A stretch of 12,391 bases of DNA from Dehalococcoidales bacterium (GCA_012974295.1 JAAXQM010000006.1:1-12391), one strand, 5' to 3'; positions 1-6,896 are shown, counted from the first letter of the stretch. Made by a program: numbers and translations. The notes: generated by a model not told the origin, from the letters alone.

Positions 1-2403
1 GTTTATCAATGCGGCAACACTCCTGCGGGCTGCCTCAACCACGTCGCGAGCCTCTTTCCCTATAGAATATATGCTTGAAGGATTTCCATAACACCCCATA
101 AACTCGATTATGGCTTCTTTGACTTCCCGATGAATAGGGGTGGTGGCATTGTGATCGAGGTATACGACGTGATTTGTTTGTTGCTCCACGACAGTATCAT
201 CAAGCGAATATTCTCCGGATCCCTTGATAATACCTTTATTACCGTCTGATGATTTAACTACCTCACAGAGCAATGCTTTATAAACCGGAAAGCCGGAAAT
301 CGGGTCGAAGCGTTTAATATCGGTGAGGTCATTTATACATGCATCCCGCCACGCTTTTGGACCTTTAGCCCCACCACCCATTCCGCTGGCCTCTACAGCA
401 CCCGATACAATATCGTCGGTGACGTAGGCATACATTCCGACCTGGCCACGCATTGTTTTTATGTAAATAAAATCCCCATTTTCTATGCCGCGCTTTGTGG
501 CATCCAACGTATTTATCATTACCGTGGGCACAGGTTTTTTCTCAGCTAATGCCGGAATAGTGTGATGTAATGCGTGCAAGTCAACATTTGAACGGGCCCC
601 CGAATTGAAAACGAGCGGGAATTGTTTTGCAAGCCGCGGCTGAGAAAGCGGGCTTTCTCCGGGTTCAGTATAAATCGGTAGTGAATCGTAACCGTGCTCC
701 TCCAGGATAGAGGATGCGATCTCCAACTTTCCTGATGGTGTTTCAAACCCGTATTGCCCGTCCACTCGCAATAATCCCTTCTCCCACTTCTTATACTGCA
801 TCATGACTGTAGGAATCTGCACAGTCCCGCCAGCAGTACGGACATCATCGGGAGTAAAGCCGGAAGCTTTGAGCACTCGGGAGAGGATCTCTTCTTCTGT
901 TTGTGGATAAAGATGACCATAGCCAAGGAGACGAGCAAGCTCCGATAGTATGAAGAAATCGCTCCTGGCCTCACCGATCGGTTCTATTACCTTTTCCCGT
1001 ATTCTAAAAATAGAGCCATATACCATGTATGACTGTATTTCATAGTAGGTTGTTGCCGGGAGCACGATATCGGCATAGGCTGCATCCGCGGTTAGCTGAC
1101 GGTCTATACAGACGAAGAAATCCAGGGCTTCAAGTGTCTTTCGCCAGATATCTGATTGCGGCCAGGATGTAATAATAGATGCGCCCAGGCTAATGAGGAG
1201 GCGGATGGGATAGGGCTTCTTTTTCAGCACAGCCTCAGGGAGAATATTGGCATGGAACTCTCCTCTATACTTTGTATATATGGGGAAATTATTATACCCG
1301 GCTGCCTTTCTTATATTCGGGTTGGGTATGAGCCCTTCACGGTTGATTGGAAACTTGTTTTGGGACATACTGAAACAGAATCCGCCGGGCACATCAAGCT
1401 GGCCCGCCAGAGCCCACAGTATCATTGTCGCTCGAATTGCTTGAACCGCTCCGTCACTATACTCCAGGCCGCTGTACATAACGGGAGCAACACCACTCGT
1501 AGTTGCGATTCTCCTTGCAAGAGACCTGACCGTTTCAGCGGGAACGCCGGTGATGCCTTCTACAATCTCAGGCCGAAAGTGCTGAACATAGCGTTTAAAA
1601 TCATCGAAACCCACGGTCCATCTCTGGACAAATCCATCGTCGTAGAGTTCTTCCTCAATAATGACATTACACAACCCCAGAGCCAGCGCTCCGTCCGTGC
1701 CGGGACGAATTGGAACCCACTCCGCATTTGAGTATTTGGCCATCACCGTTTTTCGCGGGTCAATCACTACTATCTGGGCTCCTCGCCTGTGCGCATCCTC
1801 AATCCTATAGAAATCGTGGGGAGGACAGTGCGCTGCCGGATTTTTTCCCCAAATCACGATAAGTTTGGCGTTTTCTATATCCGAGAACATGTTAATGAAC
1901 ATACCGCCCATCGTAACATGGGGCGCTATCATCGCAAATGATACGTAACAAAGAGCACCTACCCCGAGGGTATTAGGCGATCCAAAAGGAAATAAAACGC
2001 TCGCTGCGGAAGAAACCGCTACGCCCTCGGGCTGATAGAGGTCGCAAAAAGCTGACTCAAAACTTCCACTGCCAGTATAAATAGCGGTTGCTTCGGGGCC
2101 CGATTCCTGCTTTATTTGATGGAGTTTTCCTACTATCGTTTCATACGCTTCATCCCAGGTAATTCGCTCAAACTCATATGTGCCCTTGGGACCTTTACGT
2201 TTCATCGGGTACAGGAGGCGGTCCTTGGAATATACAATGTCAGGCGAATTCTCGCCCACTTTGCATATTGCTCCAAGACTTGAAGTCTCATCTGCGCGTA
2301 CACTCTGGATTTTCCCATCATCGTCATAAGTGACAACGATCCAGCACCCGGCGGCGCAGATTCCGCATATAGCCCGCTTTTCATTGTTCTCAGTGTTTAC
2401 CAC
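1..2403 (-). CDS. Molybdopterin oxidoreductase fused in frame to a NifS/IscS-type cysteine desulfurase (3' end outside window)
   Basis: My translation of the minus strand from GTG at 2403 is open for 801 codons to the window edge. Residues 1-~720 form a DMSO-reductase-family Mo/W-bis-pterin enzyme. Cys13, Cys16, Cys20 and Cys47 give the 4Fe-4S pattern CxxCxxxC...C. GSPN followed by Cys152 aligns from memory with the Mo/W-ligand cysteine of acetylene hydratase-like and thiosulfate-reductase-like enzymes. PRKT, RPGTDGAL and the cofactor-binding C-terminal domain follow. There is no Tat signal, so it is probably cytoplasmic. After a linker (~720-747), residues 748-801 begin YLDHNATTP and continue through GNPSS to VAALIN, the start of a class-V PLP cysteine desulfurase. 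Its PLP lysine and catalytic cysteine lie outside the window. Frame was rechecked near 1950, 1035, 645 and 159. The GTG start is the first possible start after an in-frame TAG at 2422-2424; GGAG lies 15 nt upstream. The substrate is unknown. Confidence 0.9.
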   Translation of the reverse strand, partial: MVNTENNEKRAICGICAAGCWIVVTYDDDGKIQSVRADETSSLGAICKVGENSPDIVYSKDRLLYPMKRKGPKGTYEFERITWDEAYETIVGKLHQIKQESGPEATAIYTGSGSFESAFCDLYQPEGVAVSSAASVLFPFGSPNTLGVGALCYVSFAMIAPHVTMGGMFINMFSDIENAKLIVIWGKNPAAHCPPHDFYRIEDAHRRGAQIVVIDPRKTVMAKYSNAEWVPIRPGTDGALALGLCNVIIEEELYDDGFVQRWTVGFDDFKRYVQHFRPEIVEGITGVPAETVRSLARRIATTSGVAPVMYSGLEYSDGAVQAIRATMILWALAGQLDVPGGFCFSMSQNKFPINREGLIPNPNIRKAAGYNNFPIYTKYRGEFHANILPEAVLKKKPYPIRLLISLGASIITSWPQSDIWRKTLEALDFFVCIDRQLTADAAYADIVLPATTYYEIQSYMVYGSIFRIREKVIEPIGEARSDFFILSELARLLGYGHLYPQTEEEILSRVLKASGFTPDDVRTAGGTVQIPTVMMQYKKWEKGLLRVDGQYGFETPSGKLEIASSILEEHGYDSLPIYTEPGESPLSQPRLAKQFPLVFNSGARSNVDLHALHHTIPALAEKKPVPTVMINTLDATKRGIENGDFIYIKTMRGQVGMYAYVTDDIVSGAVEASGMGGGAKGPKAWRDACINDLTDIKRFDPISGFPVYKALLCEVVKSSDGNKGIIKGSGEYSLDDTVVEQQTNHVVYLDHNATTPIHREVKEAIIEFMGCYGNPSSIYSIGKEARDVVEAARRSVAALIN

Positions 2404-2716
2404 AATTATACCTATCGTCTCCTACCAACTGTCACCGCAATATCTTTACAAATATGTCATTGAGAAAGCGCTCCATTTCCTCCCGCCTCCTCCAGCATTA
2501 CCATATGCTATTCGATCCAACCCCTAATAAGGTACCAGGAATACTATTGGAGTACTCAGAGTACTCATTGAGGCCGTCTTTCTATTAGCGTTGTGGCTTA
2601 TATGGACAGCAGCCAACCTTCGATTGGATGTGGAGGATTATGTTAACGAATTATATGTTTCGCTTATGCGTTTTTCTATCTTTTACAGTTTGACTTTATT
2701 TGAGATTATTTGCCGT
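2404..2716. other. Intergenic region upstream of the molybdoenzyme fusion gene
   Basis: These 313 bp separate the DUF427 stop from the GTG start of the fusion gene. They contain a tandem palindrome (2550-2566) and, on the minus strand, a purine-rich GGAGGAGG tract at about 2480-2495 just ahead of a 14-codon frame (2432-2476, MERFLNDIFVKILR). I see no convincing -35/-10 pair and no hairpin with a T-run behind DUF427. The plus-strand frames here are not protein-like. Confidence 0.5.
2550..2566. promoter_or_regulatory. Tandem GAGTACTC palindromes, operator-like
   Basis: The sequence is GAGTACTC-A-GAGTACTC: two perfect 8-bp palindromes one base apart, which together also form a 17-nt palindrome around a central A. 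It lies about 150 bp upstream of the fusion-gene start and 150 bp downstream of DUF427. The geometry suits two dimers of a small repressor bound side by side, but no regulator is identified and function is inferred from symmetry alone. Confidence 0.35.
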
Positions 2717-3001
2717 TTATTTTTCCACTTCCACTCCATCACCAAAGGCCATATATGCTTTAAAATATTGGGCGGCTTCCTTTGGTTCAGGATAGTTCCA
2801 CGCTGCGTTCCTACTAACCTCTCCGGCAACCATAATATCATAGTAGGCTGCCTTGCCTTTCCATGGGCACGTATATTGCCTGTCCCCTTCCTTAAAATAC
2901 TCCCATTTTACCGACTCCGGCGGGAAGTAGACATTGCCTTCGACCATTTCAATTTTGTCGCTTTCAGCAACGACTACCCCCTTCCATATCGCTTTGGCCA
3001 T
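2717..3001 (-). CDS. DUF427 family protein
   Basis: A 94-residue protein of the DUF427 family (PF04248), recognised by eye. It has the family order of landmarks: a basic AIWKGVVVAES start, a YFPPESVK segment at about 25-32, the CPWKGKAAYYD core at about 45-55, and NAAWNYPEPK followed by YMAFGDG near the end. The family forms a small all-beta fold; its biochemical role is unsettled. The ATG has a strong AAAGGAGG 6 nt upstream. It lies 40 bp behind lpd on the same strand, so the two are probably cotranscribed. It is full length for a single-domain member and shows no sign of decay. Confidence 0.85.
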   Translation of the reverse strand: MAKAIWKGVVVAESDKIEMVEGNVYFPPESVKWEYFKEGDRQYTCPWKGKAAYYDIMVAGEVSRNAAWNYPEPKEAAQYFKAYMAFGDGVEVEK

Positions 3002-3041
3002 TTTTCGCCTCCTTTCTTATTCTAACCAAATTATTTAGAAC

Positions 3042-4409
3042 CTAGGATTCCTCAAGGCTGTTAACTGTTATCTGAATCAGTTCGGAAAGGGCAGGGTGTA
3101 TATGAATGCCATTATTTATTTCGTCCACATTACCTTTGGATGTCATAGCATTCACCACTTCCTGAATTAGTACTGGAGCATAGGGCCCTATAATGTGAAA
3201 ACCCAATATTCTGCTACTATTTTTTTCTACTATAGCTTTGGCAAAACCTTCTTTTTCCATCATGGCTTCGCCTTTAGCAGTATCCATATAATTTACCTTT
3301 CCTACGGATATGTCATTATCTTTTCTGGCCTGCGCCTCGGTTAGCCCTACCGATGCGACTTGAGGATGAGAATAAACTGCATGAGGTATGGCAATATAGT
3401 CCATTTTCAAACCTGCATCATAAAACACGTTTTGCGCCACTATAAGAGCTTCACGATTGGCTACATGGGTGAACATATATTGCCCATTGGCATCGCCAAA
3501 GGCAAAAATGTTCTTTTTACTTGTCTCAAGATACTCATTGACCTTGACGAATCCGTGCTTGTCAATTTCTACACCGGTATTTTCTACCTCCAGCAAATCG
3601 GCGTTTGACCTTCGGCCCACAGCGATCAGAATTCTTTGTGCTGTGAACTCCTTTCTTTTGCCGGTCTTACCGTCTTTAACCGCGACTTTAATCCTACCTC
3701 CCTCTTGCGTTACCTCCTCAGCCTGGGTATTGGTATAGATATCCATACGCCGGCCAAGCTGTTCTTTTAGTAACTCACGTATTTCCGGTTCCTCATTCGG
3801 GATAAGACTTTCCATCATCTCGAGAATGGTGACTTTGGTTCCCATGGCAGCAAAGAAGTGCCCGAATTCAACTCCGATATACCCCCCGCCTATGATAATA
3901 AGGCTTTCGGGTAGTTCTTTAAGTTGCAGCAGCGTTTCATTTGTTAAATACTCAACGCTATCCAAGCCCTTTATGGGGGGAATAAAAGGTCGCGAACCAG
4001 AGGCTAGAAAAATCTTGTCCCCTTTAATTGCCTCTCCATCGATCTCGATAGTATAATCGGCCACAAAATGCCCTTCACTTTCGTAGAAGTCCAGGTTTTC
4101 TGCGTGAGAGAGAGCATGCCTCATTTGATTTTGGCTTTCTTTTATGCCCTTTTTCATACGTTGCATTATGGAGGTAAAATCTACACTCTTGATCTCTGCC
4201 TCAATACCCAGCTTACTGGCCTCCTGTATTTCTGTAATTCTATCTGCCGGATATATCAACATCTTGGAAGGGATACAGCCTGTATTGAGACAGGTTCCCC
4301 CGAAAGGCCCCTTGTCCACAAGTGCAACTTTTAGACCACGGTCAATTGCTTCATCTATAATGAACATTCCAGAGCCGGACCCAACTACGATAACATCATA
4401 CGTCTTCAT
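3042..4409 (-). CDS. lpd: Dihydrolipoamide dehydrogenase-type NAD-disulfide oxidoreductase
   Basis: A 455-residue FAD- and NAD-dependent disulfide reductase. The N-terminal FAD Rossmann motif is GSGSGM (10-15), with Met in place of the usual last glycine; similar variation occurs in mycothione-reductase-like members. The redox pair is Cys40 and Cys45 in GGTCLNTGCIPSK. The second Rossmann motif GGGYIG (174-179) ends with Glu197, favouring NAD(H) over NADP(H). FAFGDANG closes the FAD site, and His438-Pro to Glu443 (HPALSE) is the C-terminal acid/base dyad of dihydrolipoamide dehydrogenases. No 2-oxoacid dehydrogenase or glycine-cleavage gene is visible, so lipoamide is only the likely substrate; another low-molecular-weight disulfide is possible. 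GGGAGG lies 7 nt before the ATG. A miniature repeat ends 27 bp upstream, between this start and any promoter farther up. Confidence 0.88.
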   Translation of the reverse strand: MKTYDVIVVGSGSGMFIIDEAIDRGLKVALVDKGPFGGTCLNTGCIPSKMLIYPADRITEIQEASKLGIEAEIKSVDFTSIMQRMKKGIKESQNQMRHALSHAENLDFYESEGHFVADYTIEIDGEAIKGDKIFLASGSRPFIPPIKGLDSVEYLTNETLLQLKELPESLIIIGGGYIGVEFGHFFAAMGTKVTILEMMESLIPNEEPEIRELLKEQLGRRMDIYTNTQAEEVTQEGGRIKVAVKDGKTGKRKEFTAQRILIAVGRRSNADLLEVENTGVEIDKHGFVKVNEYLETSKKNIFAFGDANGQYMFTHVANREALIVAQNVFYDAGLKMDYIAIPHAVYSHPQVASVGLTEAQARKDNDISVGKVNYMDTAKGEAMMEKEGFAKAIVEKNSSRILGFHIIGPYAPVLIQEVVNAMTSKGNVDEINNGIHIHPALSELIQITVNSLEES

Positions 4410-4436
4410 TTTATTTCCTCCCGATGTATATATACT

Positions 4437-4559
4437 GAGACCGCTGAAAAAGAGGTGCAGGACACTTCCTGCCGGGGGTCTGGGGGTGCCCCCCCAGCTT
4501 CAGAAGTCCCCCAAGATTGGGGGATATAGGGGGTTGATTGAGACTGTTTCAGCAGTTTC
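4437..4559. repeat. MITE-like inserted repeat, copy 1, with ATACT target duplication
   Basis: A 123-bp GC-rich element opens with GAGACCGCTGAAA and closes with TTTCAGCAGTTTC, which are imperfect terminal inverted repeats. Inside are runs of G and C that can fold, including CCCCCAAGATTGGGGG. The pentamer ATACT stands directly on both sides (4432-4436 and 4560-4564), the expected target-site duplication of a transposed element. A second copy about 88% identical lies at 5276-5396. There is no coding capacity, so it would need a transposase elsewhere. The insertion separates lpd from its upstream sequence. Confidence 0.85.
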
Positions 4560-5006
4560 ATACTATAATGGATATGAGATTGATAATTTATGTTTGACAG
4601 TATACATTCTTCTACTCATCTTCCTCCATAAAAAACATAAGTGACGATATAGTACACTACTTATACGATATTTGGCAACACTATAACCTCTACTGAGAAA
4701 ACCTATTCTGCCTAGCTAGGATTATTTTGAAAAATCCGTGCAATATAGAGAAAGAATAACTTTATCGAGATGATGGGATTAGGCACGAAGAAATTACGTT
4801 TTACCTCTTTTGGATTAATATGGTAGCAGTTCCAGTATATGGTCATGTAGCCAAGTTTAGACCAGCTATAGAATACTGTATGTGACTTATCTCACATCTA
4901 ACAGGTTGAAGGCTTGGGTAATGGTAGATAACCTAGCCTTCCATCCCCGTCATGCCTCCCACAGGATGTAATAGTCATTTGACTGGCGTTAACGCTACCT
5001 TATACC
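4560..5006. other. AT-rich intergenic stretch with no recognisable gene
   Basis: No frame here looks like a protein. On the minus strand, TTGCCA and TACTAT separated by 18 bp (about 4646-4675) form a possible promoter for lpd, in which case the leader would read through repeat copy 1; this is weak. A short inverted repeat lies at 4908-4941. The rest shows no structure I can name. Confidence 0.4.
4908..4941. other. Short imperfect hairpin
   Basis: GAAGGCT at the left edge pairs with AGCCTTC at the right edge, and the inner GGGT/AACC segments extend the pairing imperfectly around a loop of about 8 nt. No T-run follows on either strand, so it is not a typical intrinsic terminator. It may mark the end of a decayed gene or element. 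Confidence 0.35.
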
Positions 5007-5275
5007 GTGCCTATACGAGCGCTGCACCGTTTTGGTCTATGCTCTATTGCGCCATGTATTATTACGTTCATTTCAGGCAGAATCAGTATAGAGGCTCATA
5101 CATATCTGCCGAGGCCCATTGTAGAGTTCTCCTCCCCAAAGGAAGCTACGGGAGTAATGGAAAAAGCAGAACTGATAGAGTTGGAGATCTATCACCTTAC
5201 TTCCGGTACCGCCACAGTCAACGTAGCAATAAAAGACGCTCGCAATCAGCTGTTCGAGTTCCATGCGAATTTGAA
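5007..5275 (+). pseudogene. Decayed small gene truncated by repeat copy 2
   Basis: The plus frame that enters the repeat at 5276 reads like real protein over its last ~60 codons: IVEFSSPKEA, MEKAELIELEIYHL, ATVNVAIKDARNQ, LFEFHANLKR. Beyond 5276 the frame runs through the repeat, giving low-complexity Gly/Pro-rich sequence until a stop inside the element. Upstream of about 5090 the frame stays open but looks less protein-like, and there is no ribosome-binding site. I read this as the remnant of a small gene whose 3' end was lost when the repeat inserted. Family not recognised. An alternative is chance coding character. Confidence 0.4.
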
Positions 5276-5396
5276 GAGACCGCTGAAAAAGAGGTACAGG
5301 ATGCTTCCTGCTGGGGGTTTGGGGGTGTCCCCCAACTTTAAAAGTCCCCCAAGATTGGGGGATTAGGGGGTTGATTGAAACTATTTCAGCAGTCTC
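5276..5396. repeat. MITE-like inserted repeat, copy 2
   Basis: A 121-bp element in the same orientation as copy 1, with about 14 substitutions and small gaps between them. Its ends GAGACCGCTGAAA and TTTCAGCAGTCTC are near-perfect inverted repeats of each other (one C/T difference). No matching target duplication is visible (TTGAA to the left, CAGAG to the right), so it is probably an older insertion or one with a rearranged flank. It ends 194 bp before the start codon of the zinc-ribbon membrane protein. Confidence 0.85.
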
Positions 5397-5590
5397 CAGA
5401 GACAATACTAATGTATTGATATACTAATCTATGGTATAGTAATAGCCTATAGGTAGTGTTTTTCTGATGGTAGGATATAGTACTAAGGTTGCGCCTTTTA
5501 TTAGCCGTGTCCAACGCGGGAGTGAATACTGTTTGACGATTACCCGTTTGGATATCAGTTGTCCAATCACAGTAGTTAAAGGAGGTTAAG

Positions 5591-6307
5591 ATGCAAAGAG
5601 ATTATATCGAAGATGACTTGACCGCTACACGTAACAGGCTTGTAGTAATAGTTGTTGTACTGGTTGCGCTTGCTATAATAAACGGCCTGGCCTTCAGGTT
5701 TCCAAATGCATATGAAGATATCATTGGCAGCTTTTTGATTGGCAATCTCATTAAATCCAGTACTCTTGCCATAATGCTGTTGCTGGTTATACCGCTAAGG
5801 AATTATCTGGATACGGTATTACGCTATTACATGCACAGTGGCTACAACGTTGATGATCATGCTGAAAGCGCTAAGATGGGGGCAAACATAAATAATTTGT
5901 CCAGGGGGTTGGCAAATATAGTGGCCATAGCTATCACGTGGGTAATCGTTCTCCAATTGGTCAGTCAGTTGCTATTAATTGAGGGGAGCGGAGGCTATGA
6001 CTGGGTAGATATAATAATCTACGTAAGTTTTGGGATACTTCTTGCATACTTTATTGTTATTACCTTCGGGGTATTCCTGGCCGTATTGGGCATTGGTAAT
6101 AAAAGTTCGAAAACGATGCCATGTCCTAAATGTAAAACCCCAAACTCGGCCAATTCCAGCTTTTGTACTTCGTGCGGTGAGACTCTTCACCCTCCTCAAA
6201 CTGCTACAGCATCTTCTCGCTGCACAAGGTGTGGTAAGAAGAATAAAAGCGGCGCCAAATTCTGCGAGAGCTGTGGCACATCCCTGGGGGCACCTAAACA
6301 GGTGTGA
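5591..6307 (+). CDS. Four-helix membrane protein with tandem C-terminal zinc ribbons
   Basis: A 238-residue protein of no family I can name. Hydrophobic helices lie at about 17-36, 46-68, 106-130 and 140-166, with a charged loop at 69-105. The tail carries two zinc ribbons: Cys178/Cys181 with Cys192/Cys195, and Cys211/Cys214 with Cys225/Cys228, each CxxC-x10-CxxC. These resemble zinc-ribbon tails that bind partner proteins or nucleic acids. An even helix number and few positive charges near the N-terminus suggest that both ends are cytoplasmic. The ATG follows a strong AAAGGAGGT with a 4-nt spacer. It is the only confident plus-strand gene in the window and stands alone, between the second repeat and the tRNA fragment. 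A possible promoter, TTGATA with TAATAG 18 bp downstream, lies near 5418-5447 and is weak. Confidence 0.85.
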   Translation: MQRDYIEDDLTATRNRLVVIVVVLVALAIINGLAFRFPNAYEDIIGSFLIGNLIKSSTLAIMLLLVIPLRNYLDTVLRYYMHSGYNVDDHAESAKMGANINNLSRGLANIVAIAITWVIVLQLVSQLLLIEGSGGYDWVDIIIYVSFGILLAYFIVITFGVFLAVLGIGNKSSKTMPCPKCKTPNSANSSFCTSCGETLHPPQTATASSRCTRCGKKNKSGAKFCESCGTSLGAPKQV

Positions 6308-6345
6308 AGAAGATAGAAACGCAGCTGCCAATAGCTATAAAATCA

Positions 6346-6382
6346 GCGGGTGTAACTCAGTGGTAGAGTACTTGCTTCCCAA
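6346..6382 (+). pseudogene. 5' half of tRNA-Gly(CCC), cut at the end of the anticodon loop
   Basis: The 37 nt match the first half of a bacterial tRNA-Gly position by position: acceptor strand GCGGGTG, linker TA, D-stem ACTC/GAGT around loop AGTGGTA, then A, anticodon stem CTTGC and loop TTCCCAA with anticodon CCC. The next bases (TTATCAAG) do not pair with CTTGC as GCAAG would, and no T-arm or 3' acceptor strand was found in the following ~500 bp. It is therefore a truncated, non-functional gene. A break exactly at a loop edge suggests recombination rather than gradual decay. Confidence 0.75.
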
Positions 6383-6588
6383 TTATCAAGATTCATAGTA
6401 CTTGTTTTGTACGAAATAAATTCTTCTGCTCTGCCAATAGAGTATTCCTGTAAAGCTGATACGATGCATTTGCCATCGTAAATCCATCCTTCCAAAATGG
6501 TCGGAAAATATAAGAAAATGCTACTTTCTTTATATAGTGGGGACATCGTAGATGAGTTTGGAGCTGTTGTCAATGGGTGAGGTCGTCA

Positions 6589-6655
6589 GGCAGCGTAGCC
6601 TCGCGTTGCCCGATGGGGCTTCGCCCCGGGGCTTGGCTGCTGCGGCAACGCTGCC
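6589..6655. other. GC-rich nested inverted repeats, possible structured RNA or element end
   Basis: The outer arms GGCAGCGT (6589-6596) and ACGCTGCC (6648-6655) are perfectly complementary. An alternative inner pairing is GCGTTGCC (6603-6610) with GGCAACGC (6644-6651), so the two pairings are mutually exclusive at their 3' side. A tight GGGGC-TTC-GCCCC hairpin (6615-6627) sits in the centre. Base composition is well above the flanks. It could be a structured RNA, a repetitive palindromic element or an end of a lost mobile element. Confidence 0.4.
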
Positions 6656-6696
6656 GCTATAGAGGAGCTAGCGCGTCTATGCTGTGGGCTATAACA

Positions 6697-6726
6697 GAGG
6701 GGCCACCCATTATCGGGTTGCCCCTC
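6697..6726. other. Strong hairpin, possible transcription barrier
   Basis: GAGGGGC pairs with GCCCCTC, and after one mismatch ACCC pairs with GGGT around the loop ATTATC, an 11-bp stem. No T-run follows on either strand, so Rho-independent termination is not assured. It lies downstream of the hemerythrin gene, beyond the weaker candidate terminator at 6897-6921. Confidence 0.45.
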
Positions 6727-6896
6727 ATAATCCGTATAGCTGCGTTCTTTACTAGCCTTCCAACCTCTCCAGCACCTTTTACGACCTGAGTAGCACCTCA
6801 GATCAATACAAGTCTAACATTATGTCGGACTGATTTTAAGTGGCAGGTCACCGCAATTTAGACCATCATTTGTGATTGTTAACGGAGCCCTTCCTC

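Noticed and set aside
1..165. Cysteine desulfurase as a separate gene downstream of the molybdoenzyme
   Set aside because: No stop codon ends the oxidoreductase frame, the desulfurase is in the same frame, and there is no ATG or ribosome-binding site ahead of its first conserved residues.
1156..1731. 191-codon plus-strand open frame
   Set aside because: It is antisense to the molybdoenzyme, whose conserved motifs run through the same bases; the plus translation has no recognisable motif or ribosome-binding site.
2591..3025. 144-codon plus-strand open frame
   Set aside because: It overlaps the clearly recognisable DUF427 gene on the other strand; its sequence is hydrophobic shadow of that gene.
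4566..4622. 18-codon minus-strand frame after a GGAGG (MSRRMYTVKHK)
   Set aside because: Ribosome-binding site is too close to the ATG and composition is uninformative; not distinguishable from chance.
4144..4644. Plus-strand open frame running through repeat copy 1
   Set aside because: Half is antisense to lpd and half is the translated non-coding repeat (RPLKKRCRTLPAGG string), which recurs in copy 2.
5073..5405. Minus-strand open frame covering repeat copy 2
   Set aside because: It is made mostly of the repeat itself and the antisense of the gene remnant; no start signal.
6346..6420. Complete functional tRNA-Gly
   Set aside because: The 3' anticodon strand, variable region, T-arm and acceptor 3' strand are all missing after base 6382.
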